Assembly (NCBI GenBank): GCA_036365455.1
Contig: JAWQUS010000007.1
Coordinates: forward strand, 17,748,001 to 17,812,000
From: Macrosoma leucophasiata
Taxonomy: Eukaryota > Arthropoda > Insecta > Lepidoptera > Hedylidae
DNA: 64,000 nt
Reading direction: 5' to 3'
Position numbers and translations under genes: made by a program. Shown in pieces: positions 1-11,688 of the stretch (its first letter is position 1; every line of letters begins with the position of its first letter). The notes below the pieces were generated by a model. That model saw nothing but the letters and a program-made list of their open reading frames with translations, was not told where the DNA came from and searched no databases.

Positions 1-142
1 TCAAAAGCAAGAAATATTTATTCAGTTTTATATAACAAAACAGAATCACGTGGTTAGTACAGTAAGGACAGGTACAAACGAAGCAAACTCGTACAAATGT
101 GAAACTTTGCTCAAAGAGTTGGTAATTAATTGTTAAACTTTG
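1..142. other. no gene recognised
   Basis: AT-rich sequence at the window edge. On the minus strand an AATAAA-type signal lies near position 20, so the end of a transcript running off the window is possible, but nothing coding supports it. Confidence 0.3.
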
Positions 143-1300
143 AAGATGAAAGTAAGTAGGGGAGACTGGGGCTTGTTGTAACATTTTTATTCATTTCCTT
201 ATATTTTCAAATCCCTACATATTATAATAATTATTTCATTAAATTATTATCCTATTTCTAGTAAAACAAACTTTAAAACAAAAATTGTTACAACTTTCCC
301 CTTGTTAGGGGCTAGATGTAATAAATGGGCTCGGGGCAACTCGAAGCTATTCAAATTCTAGTAATTTTTGGAATGATATGTTTTACTCATTATAAAACAG
401 TTGTTCTTCATATGTTCTACAATTAATACATGACATGTTACAGTAATTGAAACATGTGTTACAATAAAATTCCTTACACAAATTTTATCGTCCTTACAAT
501 AATATAGCTTTTTAAATTATATAATTTTATTTAAATTTGTTATTAAAATAGTTTGTAATGTCGAAAAGTTTTATGTACGGCCCTGTAATTCCCGGCACAG
601 AGGCATAACCCTTAAGCCTCGGGAGTGGTAACGCATCTGAATGTTGACCTCTTGTTTTTCTGTGGGTGTCTATAGGCTGCGGTCATCACTAAACATCAAT
701 GTGAGCTGCACGCTTGTTTGCCACTATCATATTATAAAAAAAGTAAATTAATTACTTAGCAATTTTGGATAAATATATTATCTTTATAAATGGTAACATA
801 GCCATCCACCATATCATAAAGACCACTTCAGCAGGGCTTGGACAATCAGTGACATAGTTAGGAGCAAAGTCAGCCAGCCAATTCATACGCATCCTGACTT
901 TTTGATGCCCTGTTCGTCTTTCTTTTGTAGTTCCTCATTCTAAAAAGGTGGATACAAAAGTATGAGATTTGTGCATTTGAGATGATTTTTTTATTAGTTA
1001 CATGATAAAAACTTGCTACAACTTGCCCCAAAGATTTGGTACAACTTGCCCCCATGGCTTATAAACTTATTCAAAATTCTTGTTAAATGTTACCTGGCCT
1101 GAGCCAGGTGTGACTGATCACATCTATTCACTACGCTACCTGGCGGGACACTGATCGGGCTAACGTGACACTTGGTGTCATAAGTCTAAAGTTGACACTT
1201 ATGGTTTAATCAAAAAGGTTCATATTCAGGGATTAAACTTGCTGTTACTAGTTACCCCCGTTACAACAAGCCCCAGTCTCCGCTACAAATACTTTCACCA
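143..1300. mobile_element. TIR-bounded non-autonomous DNA element, about 1.15 kb
   Basis: Positions 161-182 and 1260-1281 are a perfect 22-bp inverted repeat built around 'gactggggcttgttgtaac'. Weaker similarity extends outward on both sides (about 143-160 and 1282-1300, sharing 'tgaaagta'). Inside are further diverged copies of the end motif, such as 'acaacttgcccc' near 1020-1055. No transposase was seen. A SINE copy sits at 564-745. The superfamily is not assigned because no clear target duplication was identified. Confidence 0.6.
564..745 (+). mobile_element. SINE-like repeat, 5'-truncated copy
   Basis: First of about ten copies of one family in this window. Shared blocks in order: 'aattcccggcacagaggcat', 'aggagtggtaacgcatctg', 'gtgggtgtctataggctgc', 'catcaatgtgaactgcatgc', 'ttgtttgccact', then an A-rich tail. 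The most complete copy is at 12066-12333. No ORF. The A-rich tail and dispersed occurrence in both orientations fit a SINE; the parent RNA is not identified. Confidence 0.65.
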
Positions 1301-1414
1301 GATCAAAAAATATTAAAATTATGCGATCAATCAGCTTTTCATGTTGTTTATTAGAAGTTGCCTCATTGCGATCCAATTCTGCTTAAGATTAAACGATAAT
1401 CACGTTCATATAAT
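1301..1414. other. unique-looking spacer
   Basis: Short AT-rich interval between the TIR element and the mariner end. Nothing else seen. Confidence 0.4.
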
Positions 1415-2426
1415 AGGGTTGGGGAAAAAGTTTCTTCGCATTTTTTAAGATAATTCAAAACATTTTTTAATGTAGTTTATTTAAATTTAACTAAAGTATG
1501 TATGTACCATTTTGTTCGATAACCTTTTGCCATCTTGTAGGTAGGGACATGATCCCATTGCTATAAAAATTTTGGGACTTCTCATCAAAATACCGCGACA
1601 AGTGGATTTGGCAGTCCTCTCGTGATGTTAACCTAACATTGCATAAAGAATTCTGAAGAGACCGAAACAGGTGGAAATCTGAAGGTGCAAGGTCAGGACT
1701 ATACGGCGGATGCATTAACACCTCCTAGCCAAACTCTCTTAATTTTTGCTGAGTGGCTATAGATGTGTGAGGTCTAGCGTTATCATGATGAAACACCACA
1801 CCCCTTCTGTTGATCAATTCCGGCCGCTTTCTCTCAACTTCTTGCTTTAATCTCATCAGTTGTTCGCAGTAGAGTTCAGAATCGATAGTCCTGCCTGGTG
1901 GTAATAGCTCATAATGAATAATGCCCTTCCAATCCCACCACACACACAACATCACCTTATTGCGAGTTAACCCGGGTTTCGCCACAGTCTGTGAAGCCTG
2001 ACCGGCCTTTGACCACGACCTTTTTCGCACGTTCTTGTCGTACGTGATCCACTTTTCATCACCAGTTATCAGCTTCTTCAAAAATTATTCGGTTTCATTA
2101 CGTCGTAATAAAGAATCATAAATGAGTACACGGTTCATTAGGTTTCTTTCAGTGAGCTCGTGAGGTACCCAAATATCGAGCTTTTTTTTGTACCCAGCTT
2201 TTTTCAAATGCGCCAAAACTGTTTTGTGATCAATTCTCAGTTCTTCAGCTACGTCGTAACTACTGATATCTCGATCTTGCTCCACTTTTTCAAAAATGGC
2301 ATCCATTTTATCCATAATAGGGCGACCAGAGCGAGGTGCATCTTTGACATCAAAATTTCCGGATTGAAAACGCTTAAACCAAATTTGTGCTACTCTCACA
2401 GACACTGCACTAGGTCCACAACATTT
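1415..2426 (-). mobile_element. mariner-type transposon, one end missing
   Basis: The right-hand end of the minus-strand element is a mariner-like terminal repeat starting 'gggttggggaaaaagtttc' at about 1416, next to a TA. A transposase relic follows. The opposite end, which should carry the 5' terminal repeat and the first residues of the transposase, is replaced at about 2418 by a palindromic AT-rich repeat. The copy therefore cannot be mobilised by its own ends. Confidence 0.8.
1491..2426 (-). pseudogene. mariner transposase pseudogene (two in-frame stops)
   Basis: A mariner DDD transposase cuts and pastes its own element at TA sites. Read on the minus strand, one frame runs from about 2426 to 1491. 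It shows the N-terminal DNA-binding region (WFKRFQSGNFDVKDAPRSG, then SYDVAEELRIDHKTV), the first aspartate in ITGDEKW, the second in HHDNARPHTS and the third in SPDLAPSDFHLF. The last two are separated by 34 residues, the mariner D34D spacing. Two stops break it: TAA at 2085-2087, where family members usually have a sense codon before FLKKLITGDEKW, and TAG at 1725-1727, at a position normally tryptophan. Everything else stays in frame, so decay is young to moderate. The start is lost. Sequence style suggests the cecropia subfamily, not proven. Confidence 0.85.
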
Positions 2427-2478
2427 CACATGAAAATGTGAAATGTGAAATTTTGCACAACATTTCACATGAAAATGT
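2419..2478. repeat. duplicated palindromic 21-mer beside the mariner break
   Basis: The block 'acatttcacatgaaaatgt' occurs at 2420-2438 and again at 2460-2478, and is itself nearly self-complementary. It begins where mariner homology ends, so it marks the truncation or belongs to another small element. A (TA)n run follows at about 2489-2500. Confidence 0.6.
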
Positions 2479-3387
2479 TTTTGGGGGATATATATATATT
2501 CAGGAGATCGTGCAGGTATACCTACAGTTCCCAACGGAATTATGATTATTGCTAAATAGGAAATGACAGGACCAAAGATAAACCTCTATCTAAAACGTAG
2601 TAGCGGGTAATATAAATATTTAGAGGCATTGATTTATAGATTAATATAGATTGATTAGATAATACGGTAGAGCCTACGACCTCGAATTGGCGCTCCACTC
2701 CCATAAATGTACTTTGTTAAGCTTGTCTGTCTACAGATTACTTAATCATTAATTGCAAAAAGCTTGACTTTGGTATTTCAATAAAATATTAATAATATCA
2801 TTCTGGTTAAAATGTGTAAAGGAATAGGTACTGGACACGTTGATTTAAATGAGTTGGTAATCACCCAATTCGATCTCACGATTTGTCTGTATTTTTATTT
2901 ATTCGATAACAGTATTTACCTTCGTCTATTTAAGAAAACTAAACGGTTCAGTTTAGCACAGTGTGATTTAAGTAGTGAAATAAATTAAATTGTTAATAAT
3001 TCAACGGGAATATGTAATTTGCCGTCCGTCAACTGAATCTTCGTGGGTGGTCGTGCGATAGATTGATTTATCAACACAGTAACTTTGTAATGTCTCTTTA
3101 GAATGGATTGGTTAATCTTCCATCGTCATCATTTGCGTCATAGTGCCAAAACTGTTTATACAATACAAGTCTTGTAAGTATCTGCCAAAGTTTATAAAAT
3201 TGATATTACTTAGGTAGGTAGGTACTTGCCGCCAGTTCCGCTTATCCCTTATTTTAGTTAGAGCGTAACTATTGTTATAATGTATTTAAGGTGGTTCCCG
3301 CTACTTGTTTAAGGACCTGATGACATGTCCCTTTTATCTAAACTATAAATTACCTATTTAAAATATAGGTAAGTCCAAAGGTCCAAA
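2479..3387. other. no gene recognised
   Basis: AT-rich DNA without a convincing ORF, repeat end or RNA gene. A short 'taggtaggtaggta' microsatellite lies near 3213. Confidence 0.4.
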
Positions 3388-3446
3388 GTAAGTAACTATA
3401 AGATAGGCAGATACTGCTATCTGCCTATCGTATAGTTAGGACTTAC
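3388..3446. repeat. near-perfect 25-bp hairpin
   Basis: Paired segments, outside to inside: gtaagt (3388-3393) with acttac (3441-3446); aactata (3394-3400) with tatagtt (3431-3437); gataggcagata (3402-3413) with tatctgcctatc (3418-3429). The loop is CTGC (3414-3417). The only interruptions are one A/G mismatch and a 3-base bulge. The four-base loop is short for a pre-miRNA and fits a snap-back duplication better. Confidence 0.7.
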
Positions 3447-6400
3447 GGCCTGCGCCTAGGACTGATATTTTTTGTAGGCAAATAGAACCAAAGTGTGACG
3501 CGTACTGCCTCGACCCTGTACCGCGACCCAATTCATATAAATAATGTGGCTTTGTCTAAGAAGCTTATTCGGTTCTGATTAAATACAATCTGGTACATCG
3601 TTAAGTGACACGTTCATGTTGATCCCATAATCCATAATCCATACCATAGCAATATTATCGTCAGCCAACTAAGAAATTAATTGAATAATCTTCTTTTTTT
3701 ATCGACTTTTCAAAGATTTGGTATTCGGTCGGATACTTGTATGTTTTGTATGTACTTATGTAACTTTTTTCATTGATTTACCATAAATGTGGAAAATGTG
3801 TTTTTTTCGACTAAAGATTATTTAATCCAACTTGTCATTGGACATAATATAGCTCTTCTAGAATATATTTTTTTACTTCCTTGTTGTGATTATCTGCCTA
3901 AGAATCAGAGGTTTGTAGACTTGCCTTAAGATTCTGAGCAGTGGCGGACTAAGTACTATTTTATCCGAGGCCCGGGGCGGCATTTGGAAGCCCCTAGGCC
4001 CCTGCCCAGTGCATACAAGTTTAAGTTTAATTAAAATTAACGCGCAAGCAAAAAAAAAACTGTCGTAAGTTGTGTCGTAAATAGTGGTTATTGAATTAGA
4101 TTTACGTACTATTTATTATTAGGACATAGACGTTGCTCGATACTCACATACTCGTTAAAGATGGAACGGTGGGAACAATGACAGAATACCGTATTGTCAT
4201 TTGTCATATGATTAGTAAAGATGGAGGTAAGAAACGTGCGTGCGTGACCGTGCTGACCTACATCCCAACTTTGACCATAAAAGCTACGAGGTGAGTTCAC
4301 TATTCAAACTGCAGATACCTCGGCATCTAATTACCATTATTTACTTACTCCACGGTAAACCTTCACAAATGAGAACATCTCAAGAACGAGCCATTGTTAC
4401 CTCTTCATTAAATCAAAATAAATGATCAAAGCTGTAACAAATAGCGTGAAATATAGTTTTGCATAGAGACTAAGGCTTACCGCGTCTGCATCGATAAGGT
4501 AACAAGTAATGGAAAAGTAGTCAGGCGCTAGCATATTTCAATTAGTGCACAGATAAAATACAAGACAAGTGTTAGACTGGAATCAGAATCTACTACTGAT
4601 TGTAATAGCAAAATGTTATCTGGAAGACGTATTGCGCAGGAGTTTGTAAGTAGAACAATTAAACTAACGACTTCGTGAACCATTTCGGTGTTAAATATGA
4701 ATACAGAATAAATCGAATTCGATAAATGGTTGACTGTATTAAAATGTAACTAATGTGAGTAGTTTGCTTAATTATCCTTTAACTGGCTCATAAATATAAA
4801 CAAACGGCGTCCCACGGGCCTAATGTTTAATTCAAATATGAAGACCAGGACAACAGTAATTAAGTACCTATTCAAAAGGATTGACACTCTATCAGATCAG
4901 TCATTTTGTCGCTAAAGGTTTGAAGTTAGATAGTGACGTTCCAACTTCTTAATAAGGTACTGGAGATAGGCATTATTAACATCTGTGCAAACGAGAGCCA
5001 TATATGAATAGTTGACACATAGTTACGCGTACGCATGATTTACCTAAAAGAGATTGATAGGTATGTCGTTAGGACATGATGTGTTCATAAATCATGTCTC
5101 TAATTAGTATGTAGTAACTTACATGCGCCTATTATGATGGTACGCTTCGTGATTGTAAATAGACGCAGCGATTACAAATATGATACTCGTATGTTAAAAA
5201 ATTCTTCTATCATTGTCTTTCATCATATCTTATATATCTTCAACAAGTAACTTCAATTGTATAGTGACAATTTTAAAGCCTTCTTTTATGGTTAAATTAA
5301 CTACACAGGCTGCTAAACTGATTGACTTTATAGACTTTTTTGAACAACGCTATGTATATGTATTGTATTAATATATACCTACCTACCTATATTTAGAGCT
5401 GGAATAACACGTACTAAAATTTGTACGTTCGTAGTTAAAAAAGCGTGATTCTTCCTGTGTGATTGATTATAATAATATGGTGTGAAGATACGATACGATA
5501 GCACACAGTATTCCGCTGATCAATTTCCATATTTAAGTATATCGATAGTAGGCAACATTTTAAAAGTAACTCAATTTTGTAAATGAACGATTTTGAATAG
5601 TGACTGTAATTTGTCTTGGTTTAACTTATAAAATTATCAAGCGATACAGTTTAGTTCTATAAGGGTTATAGGATTTTTTTTATCAGTTAAGGTTGGCTCT
5701 GATTGTTGCATAGGTACCTTGATACTTGCTCATCAAAGATTGGAAGCAATGGTTTTAGTTTCCCAGTACATCTACACTATGCAGTCATCCACATAGGGAC
5801 TTTGATGCCATATTAGACTAATGCAAAGAACTGCCACTTTTGAATTCAATTGTGACGTTATTTTACATCTATTAAATGTGTGAGACTGAATTAAAACGAA
5901 AAAGTATAGGCTATATGAAAAATTGAAAGAAAATTATAAATCAACTTTATATCTAATTTAATAATGAAAGGTACTGTTATGTTACATTCGTTGAAAGCCT
6001 ACAGGCCTTCTCACCATTACTGCACTCATTTGCTACTATAGGATCCATTACACCGTCCTATCAGACGAATATCACAAGACGGAAACTGTAATGGCTTGGT
6101 AATTAAATATTCCTGATATTCATTTAATAGAGCCCTTTCTCCAGACGGACGTGGCCTAATGTTTCAATTTTTCATACTCTCTCTGTCTCTCCCTCTGAGA
6201 GACATTTAATTTAGGGATTATATAAAACATGTTCCATGAATAACGTTTAGCACCTAACCAACCTACCCACTATATTTAACACTATAGTATTTTGTAAGCA
6301 TTTCGCTCTTTCAAATAAATAATGCTGACTGAAAAATTTATGAATTGTGATACTTACTCGTAGATATTGTAAAAATTATATATTTGCCGATTTTCTTGTG

Positions 6401-6557
6401 TTACTTCTTTTCTTAGCCAACGATACCACAGTATAGATACAAACAGTATGGAAACTAAACCCATTTTATAAAATATTTACCTACACTCCATTGAAGCAAT
6501 AGGGATGTCACTATATTTTTAAATAATGGTGTTATTATTTTAGCATCTACTGACCTT
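3447..6557. other. no gene recognised; one possible hAT end
   Basis: Three kilobases of AT-rich DNA with no ORF above about 60 codons and no recognised element body. The stretch from 3939 ('cagtggcggactaag', then GC-rich to about 4010) resembles one terminus of a hAT-type element, but no partner end was found. Read as intergenic or intronic. Confidence 0.4.
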
Positions 6558-6570
6558 TAATCAATCGTAT

Positions 6571-6910
6571 CGTACAGAAGCGCGCGTCAGGGTGCGTACA
6601 GGGCGCGGTCGAGTGGTGAGATGGGTGACCGCTAGTGGCAAATTAAATGCGCGTTTCCGTGCTTCGGAGGGCACGTTAAGCCGTCGGTCCCGGTTGCTAT
6701 CGATAGATAGCAGTCGTTTAACCTTGTCGGAGGCCTTATAGGCGGTTTGAAAACATCCGACATCGGGTTGGCCACTTACCCACCCACCTCCACCAATCCG
6801 CATTGGAGCAGCGTGGTGGAGTAAGCTCCAGACCTCCCCCAAAAAAAGGGGAGAGACTCGTGTCCAGCAGTGGGACGTATAATGGGTTGCCATTATTATT
6901 ATTATTATTA
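6571..6910 (+). mobile_element. retroposon tail, unit A (family copy 1)
   Basis: Nearly identical over about 300 bp to 10815-11115. Diagnostic blocks are 'gtgaccgctagtggcaaatt', 'cgtgcttcggagggcacgtt', 'cgtcggtcccggttgctat' and 'gtgtccagcagtgggacgta', followed by (ATT)n at about 6892-6910. This style of 3' end is common in Lepidoptera retroposons. Minus-strand open frames across it are by-products of its high GC content. Confidence 0.7.
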
Positions 6911-7600
6911 TGTCTCTCGTCAGCACGGGGTCCAATTTGAACCCCGGACCTTTGTCAGGCTTGCGCGGGGACATGGGGGGTCCAACACGTAGAGGCCCTT
7001 TCGAGAATTTTGATCTACTTTGTAATGGGTTATATTCGGCGGGACCTCTCTCTGACTGCATCAATAGTTAATACAGACACAGACAGACCCCGCAGAATAT
7101 AATGGGACTATTGTAATGAAAAGTGATTTGCCAAACTTTGGGCTATGTGGGTGAACTGGGGGGACTAGCTGGCTGGGCCTATGGAGTGAGATCCGGCACC
7201 TGCCTATATTCAACATCTCACATTATCGAATCCTACTTTAGGCAGGTGGTGACTCGCCTCTCCTTGGTGGGCCCCCCAAACAGCCAACCCGATGGTCGAC
7301 AGGGGGCAACACTGTTGAGAGAGGCTGGGGGTGTCGAGAGGTGTGGCCCCGGTTTCACCATCACGAGCGAGTAATCTCGAGCTCGGAGCGGGCTTCCCCG
7401 CTATTATGCCTTTAGACACTTCCACCCCCGAGTGTATGGCTCTTTCAGAAATTTACACAACAGCCTATTATCTAAATTTCTGCAAATGCCATACCTCTAG
7501 CGCCCCACTCTGACCGGCCAATGAAGGCAAGCCAGAGGTGAGAGACCTGATGCTCTGTCCGGCCGTACCTCTGTGTACCCTATTATTATTATTATTATTA
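6911..7600 (+). mobile_element. retroelement 3' region, unit B
   Basis: GC-rich 690-bp unit ending in (ATT)n at about 7581-7600, directly followed by the target duplication. It resembles the 3' untranslated region of a non-LTR retrotransposon. No reverse-transcriptase motif lies inside, so the copy is 5'-truncated or the unit is non-coding. Clade not assigned. Confidence 0.55.
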
Positions 7601-7613
7601 TAATCAATCGTAT

Positions 7614-9169
7614 TGGGATGTTGACTATTTTTTTATTGGTTACCCTGTAATAGTATTGGATAAATAAATACTATGTGTCTTTGAAAGTTAAAGTCAATAA
7701 GTACTTAAAAGTTGTTAAGATATAACGATTCAAAATGTTGCGAATAGTGAAATGACTCAAAACGGCCTATATAAAATTGCAGCACGTTATGACGTCACAC
7801 CGCGGTACAACAGTTTACAAATAATAATATGTAGGCTATGTACATAATCTTATGGTGTTGATTAATCCCAGCAAAAGTAACTATAGTAAGTTAGATTAAG
7901 TTAGTATTCACTCATTTATTCTTGTTCTTATTTAATATTTTTACATACATAAGTAGTTATAAAACAAACAAACAGAGCTATAAGAAATTAAATAATAGTG
8001 CGCTGCCGGCAGCGGGAACAGGGCTAAGCTAATCTATCGGTGGTTAGGGTCACAGAGACAAGAACCTCCTCACTATACGTGCCGTGCCGAGGAGTACCGC
8101 CTTCTGTATTAGACCCATGATCCAACCTTGATCTTATTATTATATATTATAGTTTTAAGTACGAAAAACAGTTTAATATTGATATAACTTGTAGATCTTG
8201 TAGATGTTGTTTTTAACCATTACATAAAAAATACTTTATTCTTCATAAATATTTTAACAAATTATAATTCTTATTGCTTCTGTGAATTCGGTATTAAAAA
8301 TAACAAAACTGAGTGCTAATTACTTGTTTGATTTTTATAGTTCTTACGACAGTACAATCTTAATAAATAGCTGCCCCGACGAACTTCGTATCGCCTTAGA
8401 GGTATGAACAAATTAAATGTCCAAAAAATCGAAAAAAAATATTGGTAAGAATCACCCTTACCATTTAGGGATATAAAAAAGACTACAACCGATTCTTATA
8501 CCTACCAACTATACACACAAAATTTCATACTGATCGGTCTTGCCGCTGCCGAGGAGTATTGTTACAAACACTATCCCACGAGATTTTTTTAAATATGTTA
8601 GATATTATAACAATACATTATTCTTGCCTTTCAAAATCACCAGGAAGTTTAAAAAAAGATACCTCCGGTTTTGATGATGCAGAGTTCAAACAGTCGTATA
8701 CCACGCAATACGCTCGTGGCATCTTTAAAACACTCGTGGAAGCAAAAACAAATCGCAACGTGACCGCTCGTCTCGACGCGACAGTCCGCGACACTCGCTA
8801 CTGTAGCACTGCGAGAACCGCTTAGAGGCCTCGTAGATGCGCATGTTTGTGTGAGTGTGCCGTTTCGAACGATTTGTTCGTAGTTTCCGTACTGTTCATA
8901 TGTGTACTGTGACGATACGGTAGCAAATATAATTCCTACAATGTATAAAGCTCGCGAAAACCTGCGAAAACGGTGATAGATAAATACGAGTACATCTTAA
9001 ACATGAGTAGGCTTATTTCCCTACTGTAAACATGTCATATTCATTTATATTCAATCACTAGAGAAGAGAAAGGGTATTGAATTCCTAACTGGCGATGATT
9101 TGTTATATGTAATTATTTAGTCGTAAAAAAGAGACGTTGCTAGCATTCTTGATCAATTTGCTTCGTGCC
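7614..9169. other. no host gene recognised; degraded Helitron-like piece
   Basis: Mostly AT-rich unique-looking DNA. At about 8366-8590 a decayed fragment starts with 'agctgccccgacgaacttcg', the reverse of the Helitron 3' ends seen at 31821 and 40717. The moderately GC-rich patch 8700-8880 carries an 88-codon open frame with no recognisable domain and is not called a gene. Confidence 0.4.
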
Positions 9170-9208
9170 CGGGAATACGAACAACACTAGTAGTAGTTCG
9201 TATTCCCG
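9170..9208. repeat. 13-bp perfect inverted repeat
   Basis: Arms 'cgggaatacgaac' (9170-9182) and 'gttcgtattcccg' (9196-9208) around a 13-base loop. Function unknown. Confidence 0.65.
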
Positions 9209-9375
9209 TAAATCACGTTCATCAAAACTACTTGACTTGCTACGCACAGCCGTCTTGTGCATTTTTATATAATTCACCGTAATGTTTAGGTAGTTAAATT
9301 ACCTATTTGTAGGTAGTTTACGGTTAAAAGATAACCATGACTCAATTTGTATCTTCAAATCTACATATCTACTTA

Positions 9376-10079
9376 GCCTGGGTTGCACCTAAGGATGACC
9401 AAGATATTTGTTAAAGTCATAGAGCAACACGGGCCACCGGCCGCGGCGGACTGGAGGGGAGTAGCCATAGCGTTTATTACCGATGCAAAACAGTCTGTAA
9501 TTTTTGCGGAGGAAAATTCGTGCGGCACACACGCACACTACAAAAATCGTCTATTACTACGAAACTCACACCTTGACTTAAAAAAAATACACAAACAATT
9601 TCACGCACACATTTAAACATCTAGGCGACATGTATAGGCCCATTTGGGCTTGTACTTGGACAGAGGGGAAAGCCTGCATATGGCTACTCCCCCCCGGTGT
9701 TACTCTATGGTTAAAGTTATTGTAACATTTCACATCCTTCTCTATCCCCTAGTTTGAACTAAAAACATTAAACATGATGATGTTTCGCAACTCGCCGCAT
9801 AAAATATGTATTGCGATATGTCTTGTTGGTGCTAGCGTTCGCACTGTCAAACCAATGATTTTAGTGAAACATCTCAAGATTTGTTGTCCGCGATATGTGT
9901 TTTGCTTTTACATGTTTCATGACTGTGCAAACGCGATACGCGATACAGTGATTTTAACATGTTTTTATGTGAATATTTCATCAATGCAAACTCACGGTAA
10001 CTTTAACAGAATTCTTGGAGAAGGATGTGAAATGTTACAATTACTTTAACTTTAACAAATATATTGGTGCAACCCAGGC
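9376..10079. mobile_element. PIF/Harbinger-like MITE with TTA duplication
   Basis: Termini 'gcctgggttgcacc' at 9376 and 'ggtgcaacccaggc' ending at 10079 are perfect inverted repeats, and similarity continues inward ('atatttgttaaagt'). Both are flanked by TTA (9373-9375, 10080-10082), the 3-bp duplication typical of PIF/Harbinger. A second, inner inverted pair lies at about 9711-9741 and 10017-10047 ('taacatttcacatccttctc' and its complement), so one palindromic element may sit inside another. Small open frames encode nothing recognisable, so the element is non-autonomous. Confidence 0.75.
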
Positions 10080-10082
10080 TTA

Positions 10083-10814
10083 GTGCTCTCATTTTCGATC
10101 ATAGGTACCTTTAAATTATCTGGATAGAATTCAACTCAAAGCGTCATTCTGATGTCTCTATTTAAAAAAGATGGCGGAGATGTACTGTCTTACTTTAGAA
10201 TAAAGTTATATAATCTTAAGTACCTACCATTTGAGTGAGTCATAATGTACCTTTACATTACCTTTTAAACTGTTATTATTAGCAAATATATTATGTCTTA
10301 AAGTCTTAAGCTTCGGAGTTATACTTCCGATATTTGCATTGAAGAGTGTTTGTTTGTCTTATATATATCAGTATTGAACACTGTCAACATTATATTTTGT
10401 AGAGGCTCTTTCTATTTATTTATATTTTTGTAGTATGCAGTCAACATTGATAGTAAATGTTTGGACACTTAAATACAAACAATTTCGAAGTCTAAGAAGA
10501 AAATGAACTTTATTTAAAGGAACTTAGGTATCTTAATAATTGTTATTCGGCCAACTATATGGCTTTGCCACCAATTACAGAAACCACATTATTAGGGTAC
10601 CAACTAAACATTCAAAATGTATAAAGGTGGAACATTAAGTTTGAGGTTAATGGTATGAACAAAGACAAGTGAAATAGATAGAACCCTTTGTCCAGCAATA
10701 ACGGATAGGTAATTGAATTCTTTTTGATGAAGCGCGCATGGCCCGGCGGCTGATGTAGATCGTAAGCCATATACTCGGTTAAGCACTAAACATAAACTAT
10801 TTCTTTCTTTCACT
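10083..10814. other. no gene recognised
   Basis: AT-rich DNA with no supportable ORF or repeat. Confidence 0.4.
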
Positions 10815-11120
10815 ACGGGCGCGGTCGTATAGTGTGATGGGTGACCGCTAGTGGCAAATTAAATGCGCGTTTCCGTGCTTCGGAGGGCACGTTAAGCCGT
10901 CGGTCCCGGTTGCTATCGATAGATAGCAGTCGTTTAACCTTGTCGGAGGCCTTATAGGCGGTTTGAAAACATCCGACATCGGGTTGGCCACTTACCCACC
11001 CACCTCCACCAATCCGCATTGGAGCAGCGTGGTGGAGTAAGCTCCAGACCTCCCCAAAAAAAGGGGAGAGACTCGTGTCCAGCAGTGGGACGTATAATGG
11101 GTTGCCATTATTATATTATT
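10815..11120 (+). mobile_element. retroposon tail, unit A family copy 2
   Basis: Close match to 6600-6910 in the same orientation, ending in an (ATT)n-rich tail at about 11107-11123. It stands alone here, without unit B. This shows A is an independent element and supports the chimeric reading of the 6.6-7.6 kb insertion. Confidence 0.7.
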
Positions 11121-11509
11121 ATTTAGATCTGTTTCAAGAAGGACAGTCGCGTTTATGAATTGTTGTTCCAAACCAGGTTAATTAATTGTAGAAGCCCATA
11201 AATTAATTAAAACGTAACATAATAAATGGTAAAAGGTTCAACACTCAATCAGTTTTACAATCTAGTTTGCAGATCGTGCAGTTGAATCTCTTCGATACAA
11301 ATACAGCGCATAACTCGTCTTTAGGACCATAAATACTAAACAACAAATCGTTTCCAGCTATTGACAACACAGGTAATGACTGCTGGCGTTCGTGCTGCGG
11401 TGGTATCCATTTAAACAATTTATGACAAAGTTATGACGGGATAAACAGCCACCTTCACTGTAGGCAACCAGTGGAGGTATTTAGAAAAGCTTTGGTTAAA
11501 ATCCTTACT
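11121..11509. other. no gene recognised
   Basis: AT-rich DNA without ORF or repeat signal. Confidence 0.4.
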
Positions 11510-11688
11510 TCCCTACTAATATTATAAATGCAAAAGTAACACTGTCTGTCTGTCTATTACCTTTTCACGTCTAAACGATTGAACCGATTTTAATGAAATT
11601 TTGTACAGAGATAGAGTTGACTTTGGGAAAGAACATAGGCTACTTTTTAAACGACATCCACGCGGGCGAACCCGTGGGCAACGGCTAG
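11510..11688 (+). mobile_element. short non-autonomous Helitron
   Basis: Starts 'tccctactaatattataaa' and ends with a GC hairpin region ('acgcgggcgaacccgtgggc') followed by CTAG and T. These are the Helitron hallmarks: 5' TC, a hairpin about ten bases before a CTRR end, insertion before T. Same family as 25813-26003 and the truncated copy at 35272. No coding capacity. Confidence 0.75.

Larger units (their letters stand above)
6558..7613 (+). mobile_element. two-part chimeric retroelement insertion with 13-bp TSD
   Basis: The direct repeat 'taatcaatcgtat' at 6558-6570 and 7601-7613 flanks a single insertion of 1030 bp. Inside are two different units, both ending in (ATT)n on the plus strand: unit A (6571-6910) and unit B (6911-7600). 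No separate target duplication was found around A. The simplest reading is one integration event in which the reverse transcriptase copied B and then jumped to the tail of an A RNA. Confidence 0.7.

Noticed and set aside
1..60. 3' end of a minus-strand host gene
   Set aside because: Only an AATAAA-like signal supports it; no coding sequence in the window.
6561..7064. 167-codon minus-strand frame, partly repeated at 10813-11019
   Set aside because: Runs across a non-coding retroposon tail; the similarity is that of the repeat, not of a protein.
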